Below are positions 6,324 through 14,137 of a DNA stretch of 15,047 bases, piece after piece. This stretch comes from Gammaproteobacteria bacterium (GTDB taxonomy: Bacteria; Gemmatimonadota; Gemmatimonadetes; Longimicrobiales; Gaopeijiaceae). The DNA is taken from contig VYDD01000261.1 in NCBI GenBank assembly GCA_009843625.1, forward strand, positions 1 to 15,047, in the 5' to 3' direction. The position numbers and the translations under genes are program-made. Each line of letters starts with the position of its first letter. The stretch's first letter is position 1. The notes beneath the pieces were generated by a model. It made no database searches, was not told the origin of the DNA, and saw only the letters and a list, made by a program, of their open reading frames with translations.

Positions 6324-8735
6324 ATGGACGGCTTGGCACGTGATATCCGGTTGGCGGCGCGCAGGCTCCTGAAGGCGCCGGCCTTCACGCTGATCGCCGC
6401 AGGCACGCTCGCGCTGGGGATTGGCGTCAACACGGCGATCTTCAGCGTGGTCGACGCCGTGCTGCTGCGCGATCTGCCGTACGACGCGCCGGACGAGCTC
6501 GTGACGGTGTGGCTCGACAAGACCCGTCGGGAGGGGCCGGAGCGGGAGTGGCTGACCCCGGGTGACTTCGAGGAGTACCGGAGCGCTCCGAACCTCTTTG
6601 CGGAGATCGGGGCATGGGGCGGCATCAATCCGACGCTCACCGGCGTCGGTGAACCACAGGTCGTGACCGCGGCGGCGGTCACCGAGGGAATGTTCGAGCG
6701 CGTACTGAAGGTCGAACCGGCGCACGGGCGTGGCTTCTTGCCCGAGGAAGACATTCCGGGAGGGGCGGCGGTGGTGGTTCTCAGCCACGGATTCTGGCAA
6801 CGGAACTTCGGCGCCGACCCTTCGGTGTTGGGACGCACGTTGTCGCTCAACGAGGTTCCCGCGGTTGTCGTCGGCGTCATGCCGGAAGGGTTCGCGCCCC
6901 CCTTCGTGCCCAACGCACAGGTGTGGACGCCGATTCAACTCGACCCGGCGAGGTGCGGCTTCGGCTGCTACACCATCCGCGCAATCGCGCGGATGGCCCC
7001 GGGAATCTCCCTCGACGCCGCGCGCCTGGGCGCCTCGAGGGTCGCAGGACGGCTCGAGGAGGAGCATCCCGCCGAGAACGGCAAGGTCGGCGTTTCCATC
7101 TTCGAGCTGCAGAAAGATCTGGTGCGGCCCGTCGAGCGCAGCCTCTGGGTGCTCTTCGGTGCGGTTGCCCTGGTGCTCCTGATTGCTTGCACGAATGTCG
7201 CGAACCTCCTGCTGGCAAGAAGCGCCGCAAGAGAGGGCGAATTCGCAATGCGCGTTGCGCTCGGTGCCGGACGCGCTTCCGTCCTCCGGCAGCTTCTCAC
7301 GGAAAGCGTGCTGCTCGCGGCCATAGGAGGGGCGGCGGGGGTGACGCTAGCCGCCTGGGCGACCGATGCGCTGATCGCGATGGCGCCCGGACTGGCGGTT
7401 CCAGGTCTCGCCGAGGCCGGCGTTGACCTGCGCGTCCTCATGTTCACCGCTGCGCTCACGCTGGGCAGCGGAGTGCTGTTCGGTTTCGTTCCCGCCTTGC
7501 GAGCCAGTCGTCCGGACATCTACGCGCGTACCCGGCGCGGCGGGCCGCAGGGCCGTCTGGCGAGCAGTCTCGTTGCCGTGCAGATCGCCATGGCGCTCGT
7601 GCTTCTCGTCGGCGCAGGGCTGCTGGTTCGGAGCTTCCAGCAGCTGAGTGATGCTGAACTGGGCTTCGACCCGGAGGGCGTCCTCACAATGACGCTTGCG
7701 CTCCCCGGCGCGCGCTACGCCGATAGCGACAGCCGCATATCGTACTACGAGTCGCTGCTCGACCGGCTGGAGCGGGAGCCGGGCATCACGTCGGTGGGCG
7801 CCACCAGTTCGCTTCCGCTCGGCGGCACCGACGGCGACGCGGAGTTCCGCATCGAGGGGGAGCCGCCTCCCGATCCCACCGACCCCAACAAGGCCTGGAT
7901 CCGCCGGGTGACCGGCGGCTATTTCCCGACCGTGGATCTGCCTCTCGTCGCGGGGCGGAACTTCGAGGACGGCGACGACGCCCGCGCTACGAGGGTGGTA
8001 ATCGTCAACGAGACGCTGGCGCGGCGGTACTACGGGTATCCGGGCCGCGACCCCCTCGGCACGCGCGTCACGTTCGGCGACGGGACCGATCCCAACTGGC
8101 GCACCATCATCGGCATCGCGCGCGACACGCGCCACTTCGCGATCCGCGACGGAACCCGTCCCGCAATGTACTTCCCCTACGCTCAGGTGCCGGCGACCAA
8201 CATGTCCATCGCGATTAGGACCGCCGGGGACCCGCTGAATTTCGCCGCAAGCGCCCGGTCGGCGGTGTCGGCCGTCGACGCGGCGTTGGCCGCCTCGACG
8301 TTGGCACCGATGACCGATCTGGTCGCGGATGCGCTGGCGACCGACCGCTTCGTCACCAGGCTGCTGAGTGCCTTCGCGGTGGTCGCGCTGCTGCTTGCCA
8401 CAGTGGGGCTGTACGGCGTCGTCTCCTACGGTGCGAGCCGCCGCCGGCAGGAAATGGGCATCCGGGTCGCGATGGGGGCGACGGGGCGGGACATTCGTCG
8501 GCTGGTCGTGAGAAGAGGCCTCGGCTTCGCGCTGCTGGGCGTCGGAATCGGCGTCGTGGGTGCCTTCACGATCACGGGCCTCCTGGAGGCGCTCCTCTAC
8601 GATGTGCCCGCGACCGATGTCGTTACGTTCGCCGGCACGGCCTCCGTCCTGGTGGCGGTGGCTCTGCTGGCCAGCTGGCTTCCGGCCCGCAAGGCCGGGC
8701 GCGTGGATCCGGTTCTTGTGCTTCGGGAGGAATAG
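6324..8735 (+). CDS. ABC permease of the ADOP family (duplicated FtsX/MacB-type), copy 1
   Basis: 803 residues, about twice a MacB permease, made of two tandem MacB_PCD-FtsX units. Unit 1: membrane helix about 21-48 (TLALGIGVNTAIFSVVDAVLL), periplasmic core about 50-265 (with VVGVMPEGF at 182-190), then helices about 272-297, 325-350 and 371-392. Unit 2: helix about 412-436, second core about 437-670 (VVIVNETLARRYYG at 558-571), then helices about 676-702, 731-755 and 762-787, ending in the cytoplasmic AGRVDPVLVLREE. The cytoplasmic ALGAGR (312-317) and AMGATGRD (716-723) elements after helices are coupling features typical of FtsX permeases. GGAGGGG at 6311-6317 precedes ATG 6324. It lies 22 bp after the ATPase gene, with which it likely forms the export pump. 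Substrate is unknown. Family identity is strong. Confidence 0.93.
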   Translation: MDGLARDIRLAARRLLKAPAFTLIAAGTLALGIGVNTAIFSVVDAVLLRDLPYDAPDELVTVWLDKTRREGPEREWLTPGDFEEYRSAPNLFAEIGAWGGINPTLTGVGEPQVVTAAAVTEGMFERVLKVEPAHGRGFLPEEDIPGGAAVVVLSHGFWQRNFGADPSVLGRTLSLNEVPAVVVGVMPEGFAPPFVPNAQVWTPIQLDPARCGFGCYTIRAIARMAPGISLDAARLGASRVAGRLEEEHPAENGKVGVSIFELQKDLVRPVERSLWVLFGAVALVLLIACTNVANLLLARSAAREGEFAMRVALGAGRASVLRQLLTESVLLAAIGGAAGVTLAAWATDALIAMAPGLAVPGLAEAGVDLRVLMFTAALTLGSGVLFGFVPALRASRPDIYARTRRGGPQGRLASSLVAVQIAMALVLLVGAGLLVRSFQQLSDAELGFDPEGVLTMTLALPGARYADSDSRISYYESLLDRLEREPGITSVGATSSLPLGGTDGDAEFRIEGEPPPDPTDPNKAWIRRVTGGYFPTVDLPLVAGRNFEDGDDARATRVVIVNETLARRYYGYPGRDPLGTRVTFGDGTDPNWRTIIGIARDTRHFAIRDGTRPAMYFPYAQVPATNMSIAIRTAGDPLNFAASARSAVSAVDAALAASTLAPMTDLVADALATDRFVTRLLSAFAVVALLLATVGLYGVVSYGASRRRQEMGIRVAMGATGRDIRRLVVRRGLGFALLGVGIGVVGAFTITGLLEALLYDVPATDVVTFAGTASVLVAVALLASWLPARKAGRVDPVLVLREE

Positions 8736-8788
8736 TCAGACCGCCCGCGCAGCACCGCTTCGGCCGGCAGCCAACACCCTTTGCCGCC

Positions 8789-10195
8789 ATGTCGGCACGC
8801 ATCCTCATCGCCGACGACCAGGCCGACATCCTGGAGGCCCTGCGCCTGCTGCTGAAAGGCGCGGGTTTCGAGACCACGGCGGTCACCTCCCCCGATGCGG
8901 TCCGGCGCGCCGTCGAGAAGGGCGATTTCGATCTGGTTCTGCTGGATTTGAACTACACGCGCGACACCACTTCCGGAAAGGAAGGATTCGGGCTGCTCCG
9001 GGACTTGCGCGAACTGGACGAGACTCTGCCCGTGGTCACCATGACAGCGTGGGCGAGTGTGGACGGAGCTGTCGAGGCGATGCGCCGGGGAGCCCGCGAC
9101 TACATCGAGAAGCCGTGGGACAATGAGCGGTTGCTCGCTACGATTCAGACGCAGGTCGACTTGGCGCGGGCGTTGCGGCGGGCCCAGCGGCTCGAGACCG
9201 AGAACACCCGGCTCAGAGGAGAGCGCGCGCCAAAACTGATCGCCGAATCCGAGGCGATGCGGCCGGTGCTGGAGATCATTGAGCGCATCGGCCCCTCAGA
9301 CGCGAACGTGCTGGTCACCGGCGAGCATGGGACAGGGAAGGAGGTCGTCGCTCGGCGGTTACATGCAGTGTCGAATCGAGCCGAATACGACCTCATCTCC
9401 GTAAACGCCGGAGGGTTTGGCGAGGGGGTCTTCGAGAGCGAGATCTTCGGGCACGTGAAAGGTGCTTTCACCGACGCCAGGGGTGACCGGGTCGGCTGCT
9501 TCGAACTCGCCCATGGAGGCACTCTGTTTCTTGACGAGATTGCCAACATCTCGTTGCAACAACAAGCCAAGCTCCTGCGAGTGCTTGAGACCGGCGAAAT
9601 CCAGCGTGTCGGCTCTTCAAAGGTGCGGCACGTGGATGCCCGGGTCATCTCCGCCACCAACGCCAGCCTCAGCGAGGCAGTGGCAAGCGGTGACTTTCGC
9701 GAGGACCTGCTCTACCGGTTGAACACGGTCGAGATCGAGCTCCCACCGCTCCGGGACCGTCGCGAAGACATCTCCATACTGGCTCATCACTTTCTGGAGA
9801 GGCATGCAGCCGGCTACGGACGAGTCATCGTCGGCTTTTCGGCGGAGGCCGAGGCGGCGCTCTCGGCGCACCTCTGGCCGGGCAACGTGCGTGAGCTGCA
9901 GCATTCGATCGAACGGGCGGTGCTGCTGGCGCGCGGCTCGCGCATCGAGGCGACAGACCTTCGGCTCCGCGGGCGCGAAGGGGATTCGGTCGCCCTCACC
10001 GACGTTACGCTGGAGGAGGCCGAGCGGATCCTCGTCCGTAAGGCGCTGGACCGCCACAATGGCAATGTGACCGGGGCGGCGCGGGCGCTTGGGCTCTCCC
10101 GAAGCGCCCTCTACCGGCGAATGCATCGCTTGAAGGTTGCGGACGATGACCAGGGACCCGGCTCGTGCCCGGACATCGGCTCGTCGCGTGCATGA
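8789..10195 (+). CDS. NtrC-family sigma-54-dependent response regulator
   Basis: 468 residues in three parts. The receiver (1-125) has acidic pair Asp9/Asp10, phosphoacceptor Asp53, Thr86 and Lys108. The AAA+ domain (about 148-385) has Walker A GEHGTGKE at 178-185, sigma-54 contact loop GAFTDA at 225-230, Walker B TLFLDE ending Asp249-Glu250, SATN at 288-291, FREDLLYRL at 303-311 and WPGNVREL at 363-370. A Fis-type helix-turn-helix follows (about 409-448, LGLSRSALYRRMHRL). Asp replaces the second Gly of the canonical GAFTGA loop; the essential Phe and Thr remain. The protein should open sigma-54 promoters when phosphorylated, most likely by the kinase encoded next. A perfect sigma-54 promoter heads its own operon, so autoactivation is expected (inference). 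A 53-bp gap with no strong Shine-Dalgarno precedes ATG 8789, so translation may be weaker than for its neighbours. Confidence 0.95.
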   Translation: MSARILIADDQADILEALRLLLKGAGFETTAVTSPDAVRRAVEKGDFDLVLLDLNYTRDTTSGKEGFGLLRDLRELDETLPVVTMTAWASVDGAVEAMRRGARDYIEKPWDNERLLATIQTQVDLARALRRAQRLETENTRLRGERAPKLIAESEAMRPVLEIIERIGPSDANVLVTGEHGTGKEVVARRLHAVSNRAEYDLISVNAGGFGEGVFESEIFGHVKGAFTDARGDRVGCFELAHGGTLFLDEIANISLQQQAKLLRVLETGEIQRVGSSKVRHVDARVISATNASLSEAVASGDFREDLLYRLNTVEIELPPLRDRREDISILAHHFLERHAAGYGRVIVGFSAEAEAALSAHLWPGNVRELQHSIERAVLLARGSRIEATDLRLRGREGDSVALTDVTLEEAERILVRKALDRHNGNVTGAARALGLSRSALYRRMHRLKVADDDQGPGSCPDIGSSRA

Positions 10196-10213
10196 CGCGC
10201 TGGGGCGGGCGGA

Positions 10214-11593
10214 GTGAGTCGGAGAAGGCCGGTTCCGCGGCACGACAGGCGTGTTCTCCTCCTCACCGCTCTGCTGAGCTTGCCTGGTGTCATCGGGGCT
10301 CTCTGGTTTCTCTGGCTGAGCAGCTTGCCCCTTGGGATCCGATGGGTGCTGTCGCTGGTGTTGGTCGCCGGATGGCTCAGGCTCAGTGCGGCGGCCCGGA
10401 ATTATGCTCTCCGTCCATTCGAGACCATCGCGAACATGCTTGCAGCCCTGCGTGAGGGTGACTTCTCGATAAGGGCCAGGATAACGGCGAGAGTCGGCGA
10501 CGCCCGAGACCCTCTCTCGTTGGCCTACCTTGAGCTGAACTCACTGGAGGAGATCCTGCGGGAGCAGCGGCTCGGAGCCGTCGAGGCCACCGAGACTCTG
10601 CGTAAGGTCTTGGAGGAAATCGACATCGTGGTACTCGCCTTCGACCCGGAGGGAGTGCTTCAGATCGTCAATCGCGCCGGTGAGAGACTGCTCGGGCAGC
10701 CGGCGAACCGGCTCAGGGGGAGGACGGCGGAGGACTTGCGTCTCGCGGACCAACTTACCGGCACGACGCCGCGCACGGTCGAGCTTTCGTTTCCGGGTGG
10801 GTCGGGTCGTTGGGAACTTCGACGCAGCGTCGTCCGCCAGGAGGGGTATCCGCTCAGTTTGATCGCACTCTCGGATCTGAGTCGGGCGTTGCACGAGGAG
10901 GAGCGAAAGGCCTGGAAGCGCATCATCCGGGTGCTGTCCCATGAAATCAACAATTCCCTCGCCCCGATCAAGTCGATCTCGGGCAGCCTCCACAGCCTCC
11001 TGAGGAAAAGCCGGCTTCCCGCCGATACACGCGAAGACCTGGAGCGAGGCCTGCGAGTGATATCGGCACGGGCCGACACACTGGGGCGGTTCATGGCTTC
11101 CTATGCGAAACTCGCCCGGTTGCCGGCACCGGCCCTTGCCCCAGTGTCGGTCGGGAGTCTCGTACGAATGGTGGCCGAGCTGGAGACGCGGATTCCGGTG
11201 CAGGTGGTGCCGGGCCCCGAGGCCATCTGCCCCGCAGATGCCGATCAGCTCCAGCAAGCTCTTATCAACCTCGTGAGAAACGCGGTCGATGCCACCCTTG
11301 AGGCTGAAGGAGACCGGGTCCGGCTCGGATGGGAGGTCCATGCCGGCAAGGTGGAGATCATCGTTGAAGACGAAGGCCCCGGGCTTGGAGACACCGCCAA
11401 CCTTTTCGTGCCCTTCTTTACCACGAAATCCGGGGGCTCGGGGGTCGGCCTCGTACTGTCACGACAGATCGCCGAGAGCCATGGCGGCACTTTGCTGCTG
11501 GAGGACAGGGGGGATGTCCGGGGAGCGCGGGCGCGTATCGCCGTGCCCATGGATGAAGACGGCAAGGCGAAGGACTCGACAACATGCCGATGA
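10214..11593 (+). CDS. Membrane sensor histidine kinase (HAMP-PAS-HisKA-HATPase), partner of the NtrC-type regulator
   Basis: 459 residues from GTG 10214, the only start codon available after the regulator's stop 18 bp upstream; a G-rich GGGCGG precedes it. Two membrane helices (about 14-35 and 42-60) are joined by a loop of only about six residues, so there is no periplasmic sensor domain. A HAMP-like linker follows (about 60-117, RPFETIANMLAALREGDF), then a PAS-like domain (about 122-225, VLAFDPEGVLQIVNRAGERLLG), the phosphoacceptor His243 in LSHEINNSLAPI, N-box NLVRNAVDA at 352-360, G1 DEGPGL at 386-391, F-box LFVPFFTTK at 397-405, and G2 GSGVGL at 408-413. All catalytic boxes are intact. 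It shares the operon with the NtrC-type regulator and overlaps the next permease gene by 10 bp. The signal is unknown; membrane state or transporter activity is inferred from the topology. Confidence 0.94.
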   Translation: MSRRRPVPRHDRRVLLLTALLSLPGVIGALWFLWLSSLPLGIRWVLSLVLVAGWLRLSAAARNYALRPFETIANMLAALREGDFSIRARITARVGDARDPLSLAYLELNSLEEILREQRLGAVEATETLRKVLEEIDIVVLAFDPEGVLQIVNRAGERLLGQPANRLRGRTAEDLRLADQLTGTTPRTVELSFPGGSGRWELRRSVVRQEGYPLSLIALSDLSRALHEEERKAWKRIIRVLSHEINNSLAPIKSISGSLHSLLRKSRLPADTREDLERGLRVISARADTLGRFMASYAKLARLPAPALAPVSVGSLVRMVAELETRIPVQVVPGPEAICPADADQLQQALINLVRNAVDATLEAEGDRVRLGWEVHAGKVEIIVEDEGPGLGDTANLFVPFFTTKSGGSGVGLVLSRQIAESHGGTLLLEDRGDVRGARARIAVPMDEDGKAKDSTTCR

Positions 11594-14058
11594 AGCGCGG
11601 GATGTCCTGGCTCGACCTCAAACTGGCGGGCAGGATGCTCTCGAAGTATCCGGGTCTGACACTCGTCGGCGGCTTCTCATTCGCGTTCGCGATCGCGGGC
11701 GCGGCGCTGGCTTTCGAGTTCCTGACCCAGCTGGTCTATCCGTCCCTGCCGGTGCCGGGCGGCGATCGCATCGTGGCGCTGCGCATGTGGGATGCGGCCG
11801 CGAGCCGTCCCGAGCGGCGAGTGTTGCACGAGTTCATGCTGTGGCGCGACGAGCTTCGCTCCGTCGACGACATCGGGATTTTCAGCGTCATCGAGCGGAA
11901 CCTTCGGTGGCAGGACGTGGCCGGTGCGCCGGTCCGGGGGGCGGCGATCAGCGCGGCGGCCTTCCGTGTCGCGGGGGTCCCCGCACAGCTCGGCCGTACG
12001 CTGGTCGCGACCGACGAAGTGCTCGGCGCGAATCCCGTCGTCCTGCTGGGGCACGACGTCTGGCGCGGCAAGTTCGCGTCCGCCCCCGACGTCGTGGGGC
12101 GCCAGATTCGCGTGGGCGGAGAGCCGCACACGGTGGTCGGTGTCATGCCCGAGGGCTTCGCGTTCCCGATTTCCGAGAGCTTCTGGGTTCCGTTCCAGCT
12201 GACCTCGTCGAGCTACCTGCCCCTGGAAGGCCCGCCGGTTCGCACCTTCGGCCGTCTCGCGCCGGACGCGAACCTGGAGGGGGCGCAAGTCGAGCTGACG
12301 ACCGTCACCCAGCGGGTGGTGCTCGGCAACCCCGAGACGCACCAGGAGCTCCGCGCGCAGGTGCTGCCCTTTCCCAACGAGGTGATGGACCTCTCGAACT
12401 CCGCGTCCGTCGGGCTCATGTCCAGCAACGGCCTCCTCGTCCTGTTCCTGATCCTGATGGCGGCCAACGTGGCCCTGCTGGTCTTCGTGAGGGCCGCCAC
12501 CCGTGAGCGGGAGATCCTGGTACGGGTCGCGCTCGGGGCGGACCGTAGCCGCGTCGTGGCGCAGCTCGTCGCCGAGACGCTGGTGCTCGGCATCGTCGGC
12601 GCGTTCATCGGCCTGCTCGCTACGGGCATTTCCATTCGGTGGGCGTTCCGCACGTTCCAGTCGCTCGAGGGCCAGCTGCCGTTCTGGTTCAGCCCGAGCC
12701 TCTCTTTGACCACCGTGGCGTACGCCCTCGCGCTGACGGCGCTCGGTGCCCTCATCGCGGGCGCCTTGCCCGGGCTGAAGATCACCGAAGGCAATCTGGA
12801 AAGCCGTCTGCGGCGGTCCAACACCGGGCTGCCGAGCACCGGGGTGAGCCGCCTCTGGTCCGGGATCATCGTCGTGCAGGTAGCCATGTCCGCGCTGGCG
12901 GTGCCGATCGCCTACTCGGTCTTCACCCAGATGCTGGAGAAGCGGGGCAGCGTCGTTCCCTTCGACGGAAGCCAATACGCTTCCGCGAGGGTGGAGATGG
13001 ACCGGGAAGACGAACTCGGTGCGGGGCTGCAGCTCTCCGAGGAGGAGTTCGCCGCACTCTACCGGGAGCGGTACGAAGAGCTGAGGCTGCGGCTGGAGGC
13101 CGAGCCGGGTGTCGGAGCCGTGACCCTCGCCAACCGTTTCGCGCGGATGTCGCATCCTCAGAGCGGCATCGAGGTCGAGACCGACGGCGATCTCATCCCT
13201 CCGAGGATCGCGCCGAGGGTAGGCACGGCCTCCGTCGCGCCCGACTACTTCGACGCACTCAATACGCGGGTGCTCGCCGGCCGCGGCTTCGACTCGGGCG
13301 ACGCCGATTCCGACCAACGTGTCGTCATCGTCAACCAGTCGTTCGTCGACCGCGTGCTCGGCGGCCGCAACGCCGTCGGTCGCCGAGTGCGTTACGCGCT
13401 CCCACCTGGACGGGACGCCGGTACCGAGACCGAGCCGTGGTACCAGATCGTCGGCGTAGTTCCCGATCTCGCGATGCTCGCCGAGGATTCGCCCGACGGC
13501 GCGGGCATGTACCACCCGCTCGCGCAACTGCCGGCCTACCCCGTCTACGTGAGCGGAGACGTGGGGGGCGACGCATACCTGTTTGCTTCGCGCCTGCGCA
13601 CACTCGCCGAGTCGGTCGATCCCGCTCTGCGCCTCGACGAGGTCCTTCCACTCGACCAGGTCGGTGGCTCGCTGATGCTGGAGCTGACGCTGACCTCCAC
13701 GATTGTTACGGGGGTGGCAGCCCTCGCGATCCTCCTGTCACTCGCCGGCATCTACTCCTTGCTGGCGTTCCGGATCGAGCGACGCACACGCGAGATCGGC
13801 CTGCGCGTGGCCCTCGGCGCCGACAAGCTGCGGATCATCATTCCCATGCTGAAGCCCGTGTTCATCCAGGTGGGCCTCGGAATCTCCGTCGCCGTCGGCA
13901 TCATCTTCCTGCTGGGCGTGGTGCAGTCGGCGCGGGTAGCCGCCATCGTCGCGACGTTCGCGGTCTTCACGTTCGTGATCTCAATCCTCGCATGCGCGGT
14001 GCCGATCCGGCGCGCGCTACGCGTGGAGCCCATGGAGGCGCTGCGCGCGGAGATCTGA
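11584..14058 (+). CDS. ABC permease of the ADOP family, copy 2
   Basis: 824 residues, again a double MacB_PCD-FtsX permease. Unit 1: helix about 25-50, periplasmic core about 52-270 (VVGVMPEGFAFP at 184-195), helices about 281-303, 328-350 and 376-398. Unit 2: helix about 424-448, second core about 450-690 (VVIVNQSFVDRVLG at 580-593), helices about 702-728, 756-779 and 786-806. Coupling-type sequences VALGADRSR (315-323) and VALGADKLR (742-750) follow cytoplasmic linkers. ATG 11584 lies 9 bp after AAGGA (11570-11574). A second ATG at 11590 forms an ATGA overlap with the kinase stop, but its spacing to that Shine-Dalgarno is long. It is divergent from copy 1 outside family-conserved blocks, so not a recent duplication. 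With no ATPase of its own it probably uses the one at 5570, or modulates copy 1. Substrate is unknown. Confidence 0.92.
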   Translation: MPMKRGMSWLDLKLAGRMLSKYPGLTLVGGFSFAFAIAGAALAFEFLTQLVYPSLPVPGGDRIVALRMWDAAASRPERRVLHEFMLWRDELRSVDDIGIFSVIERNLRWQDVAGAPVRGAAISAAAFRVAGVPAQLGRTLVATDEVLGANPVVLLGHDVWRGKFASAPDVVGRQIRVGGEPHTVVGVMPEGFAFPISESFWVPFQLTSSSYLPLEGPPVRTFGRLAPDANLEGAQVELTTVTQRVVLGNPETHQELRAQVLPFPNEVMDLSNSASVGLMSSNGLLVLFLILMAANVALLVFVRAATREREILVRVALGADRSRVVAQLVAETLVLGIVGAFIGLLATGISIRWAFRTFQSLEGQLPFWFSPSLSLTTVAYALALTALGALIAGALPGLKITEGNLESRLRRSNTGLPSTGVSRLWSGIIVVQVAMSALAVPIAYSVFTQMLEKRGSVVPFDGSQYASARVEMDREDELGAGLQLSEEEFAALYRERYEELRLRLEAEPGVGAVTLANRFARMSHPQSGIEVETDGDLIPPRIAPRVGTASVAPDYFDALNTRVLAGRGFDSGDADSDQRVVIVNQSFVDRVLGGRNAVGRRVRYALPPGRDAGTETEPWYQIVGVVPDLAMLAEDSPDGAGMYHPLAQLPAYPVYVSGDVGGDAYLFASRLRTLAESVDPALRLDEVLPLDQVGGSLMLELTLTSTIVTGVAALAILLSLAGIYSLLAFRIERRTREIGLRVALGADKLRIIIPMLKPVFIQVGLGISVAVGIIFLLGVVQSARVAAIVATFAVFTFVISILACAVPIRRALRVEPMEALRAEI

Positions 14059-14137
14059 GGCGGAGCCGCGTCGAGCGGGATGATGGCTGAGTCGGACATC
14101 GGCAGTACCCATCAGAACGTTCGGAGAGTGCGCGGCT
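14059..14137. other. Convergent gap between the export operon and the SLC13-type gene
   Basis: 79 bp between two convergent stop codons. I looked for a GC-rich hairpin followed by T-runs on either strand and found none, so transcription termination here is unresolved. Confidence 0.4.

Noticed and set aside
5534..6913. 459-codon minus-strand open frame
   Set aside because: Antisense to the ATPase (all ABC motifs intact) and the start of permease copy 1; no domain recognised.
10193..10216. Regulator-kinase fusion through the single TGA between them
   Set aside because: The two genes are in the same frame and six codons separate stop and GTG start, but each protein is complete on its own and there is no sign of read-through or recoding.
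11677..13527. 616-codon minus-strand open frame
   Set aside because: It lies wholly antisense to ADOP permease copy 2, which has clear membrane helices and family motifs. The antisense product is a low-complexity, Arg/Asp/Gly-rich sequence typical of shadow frames.
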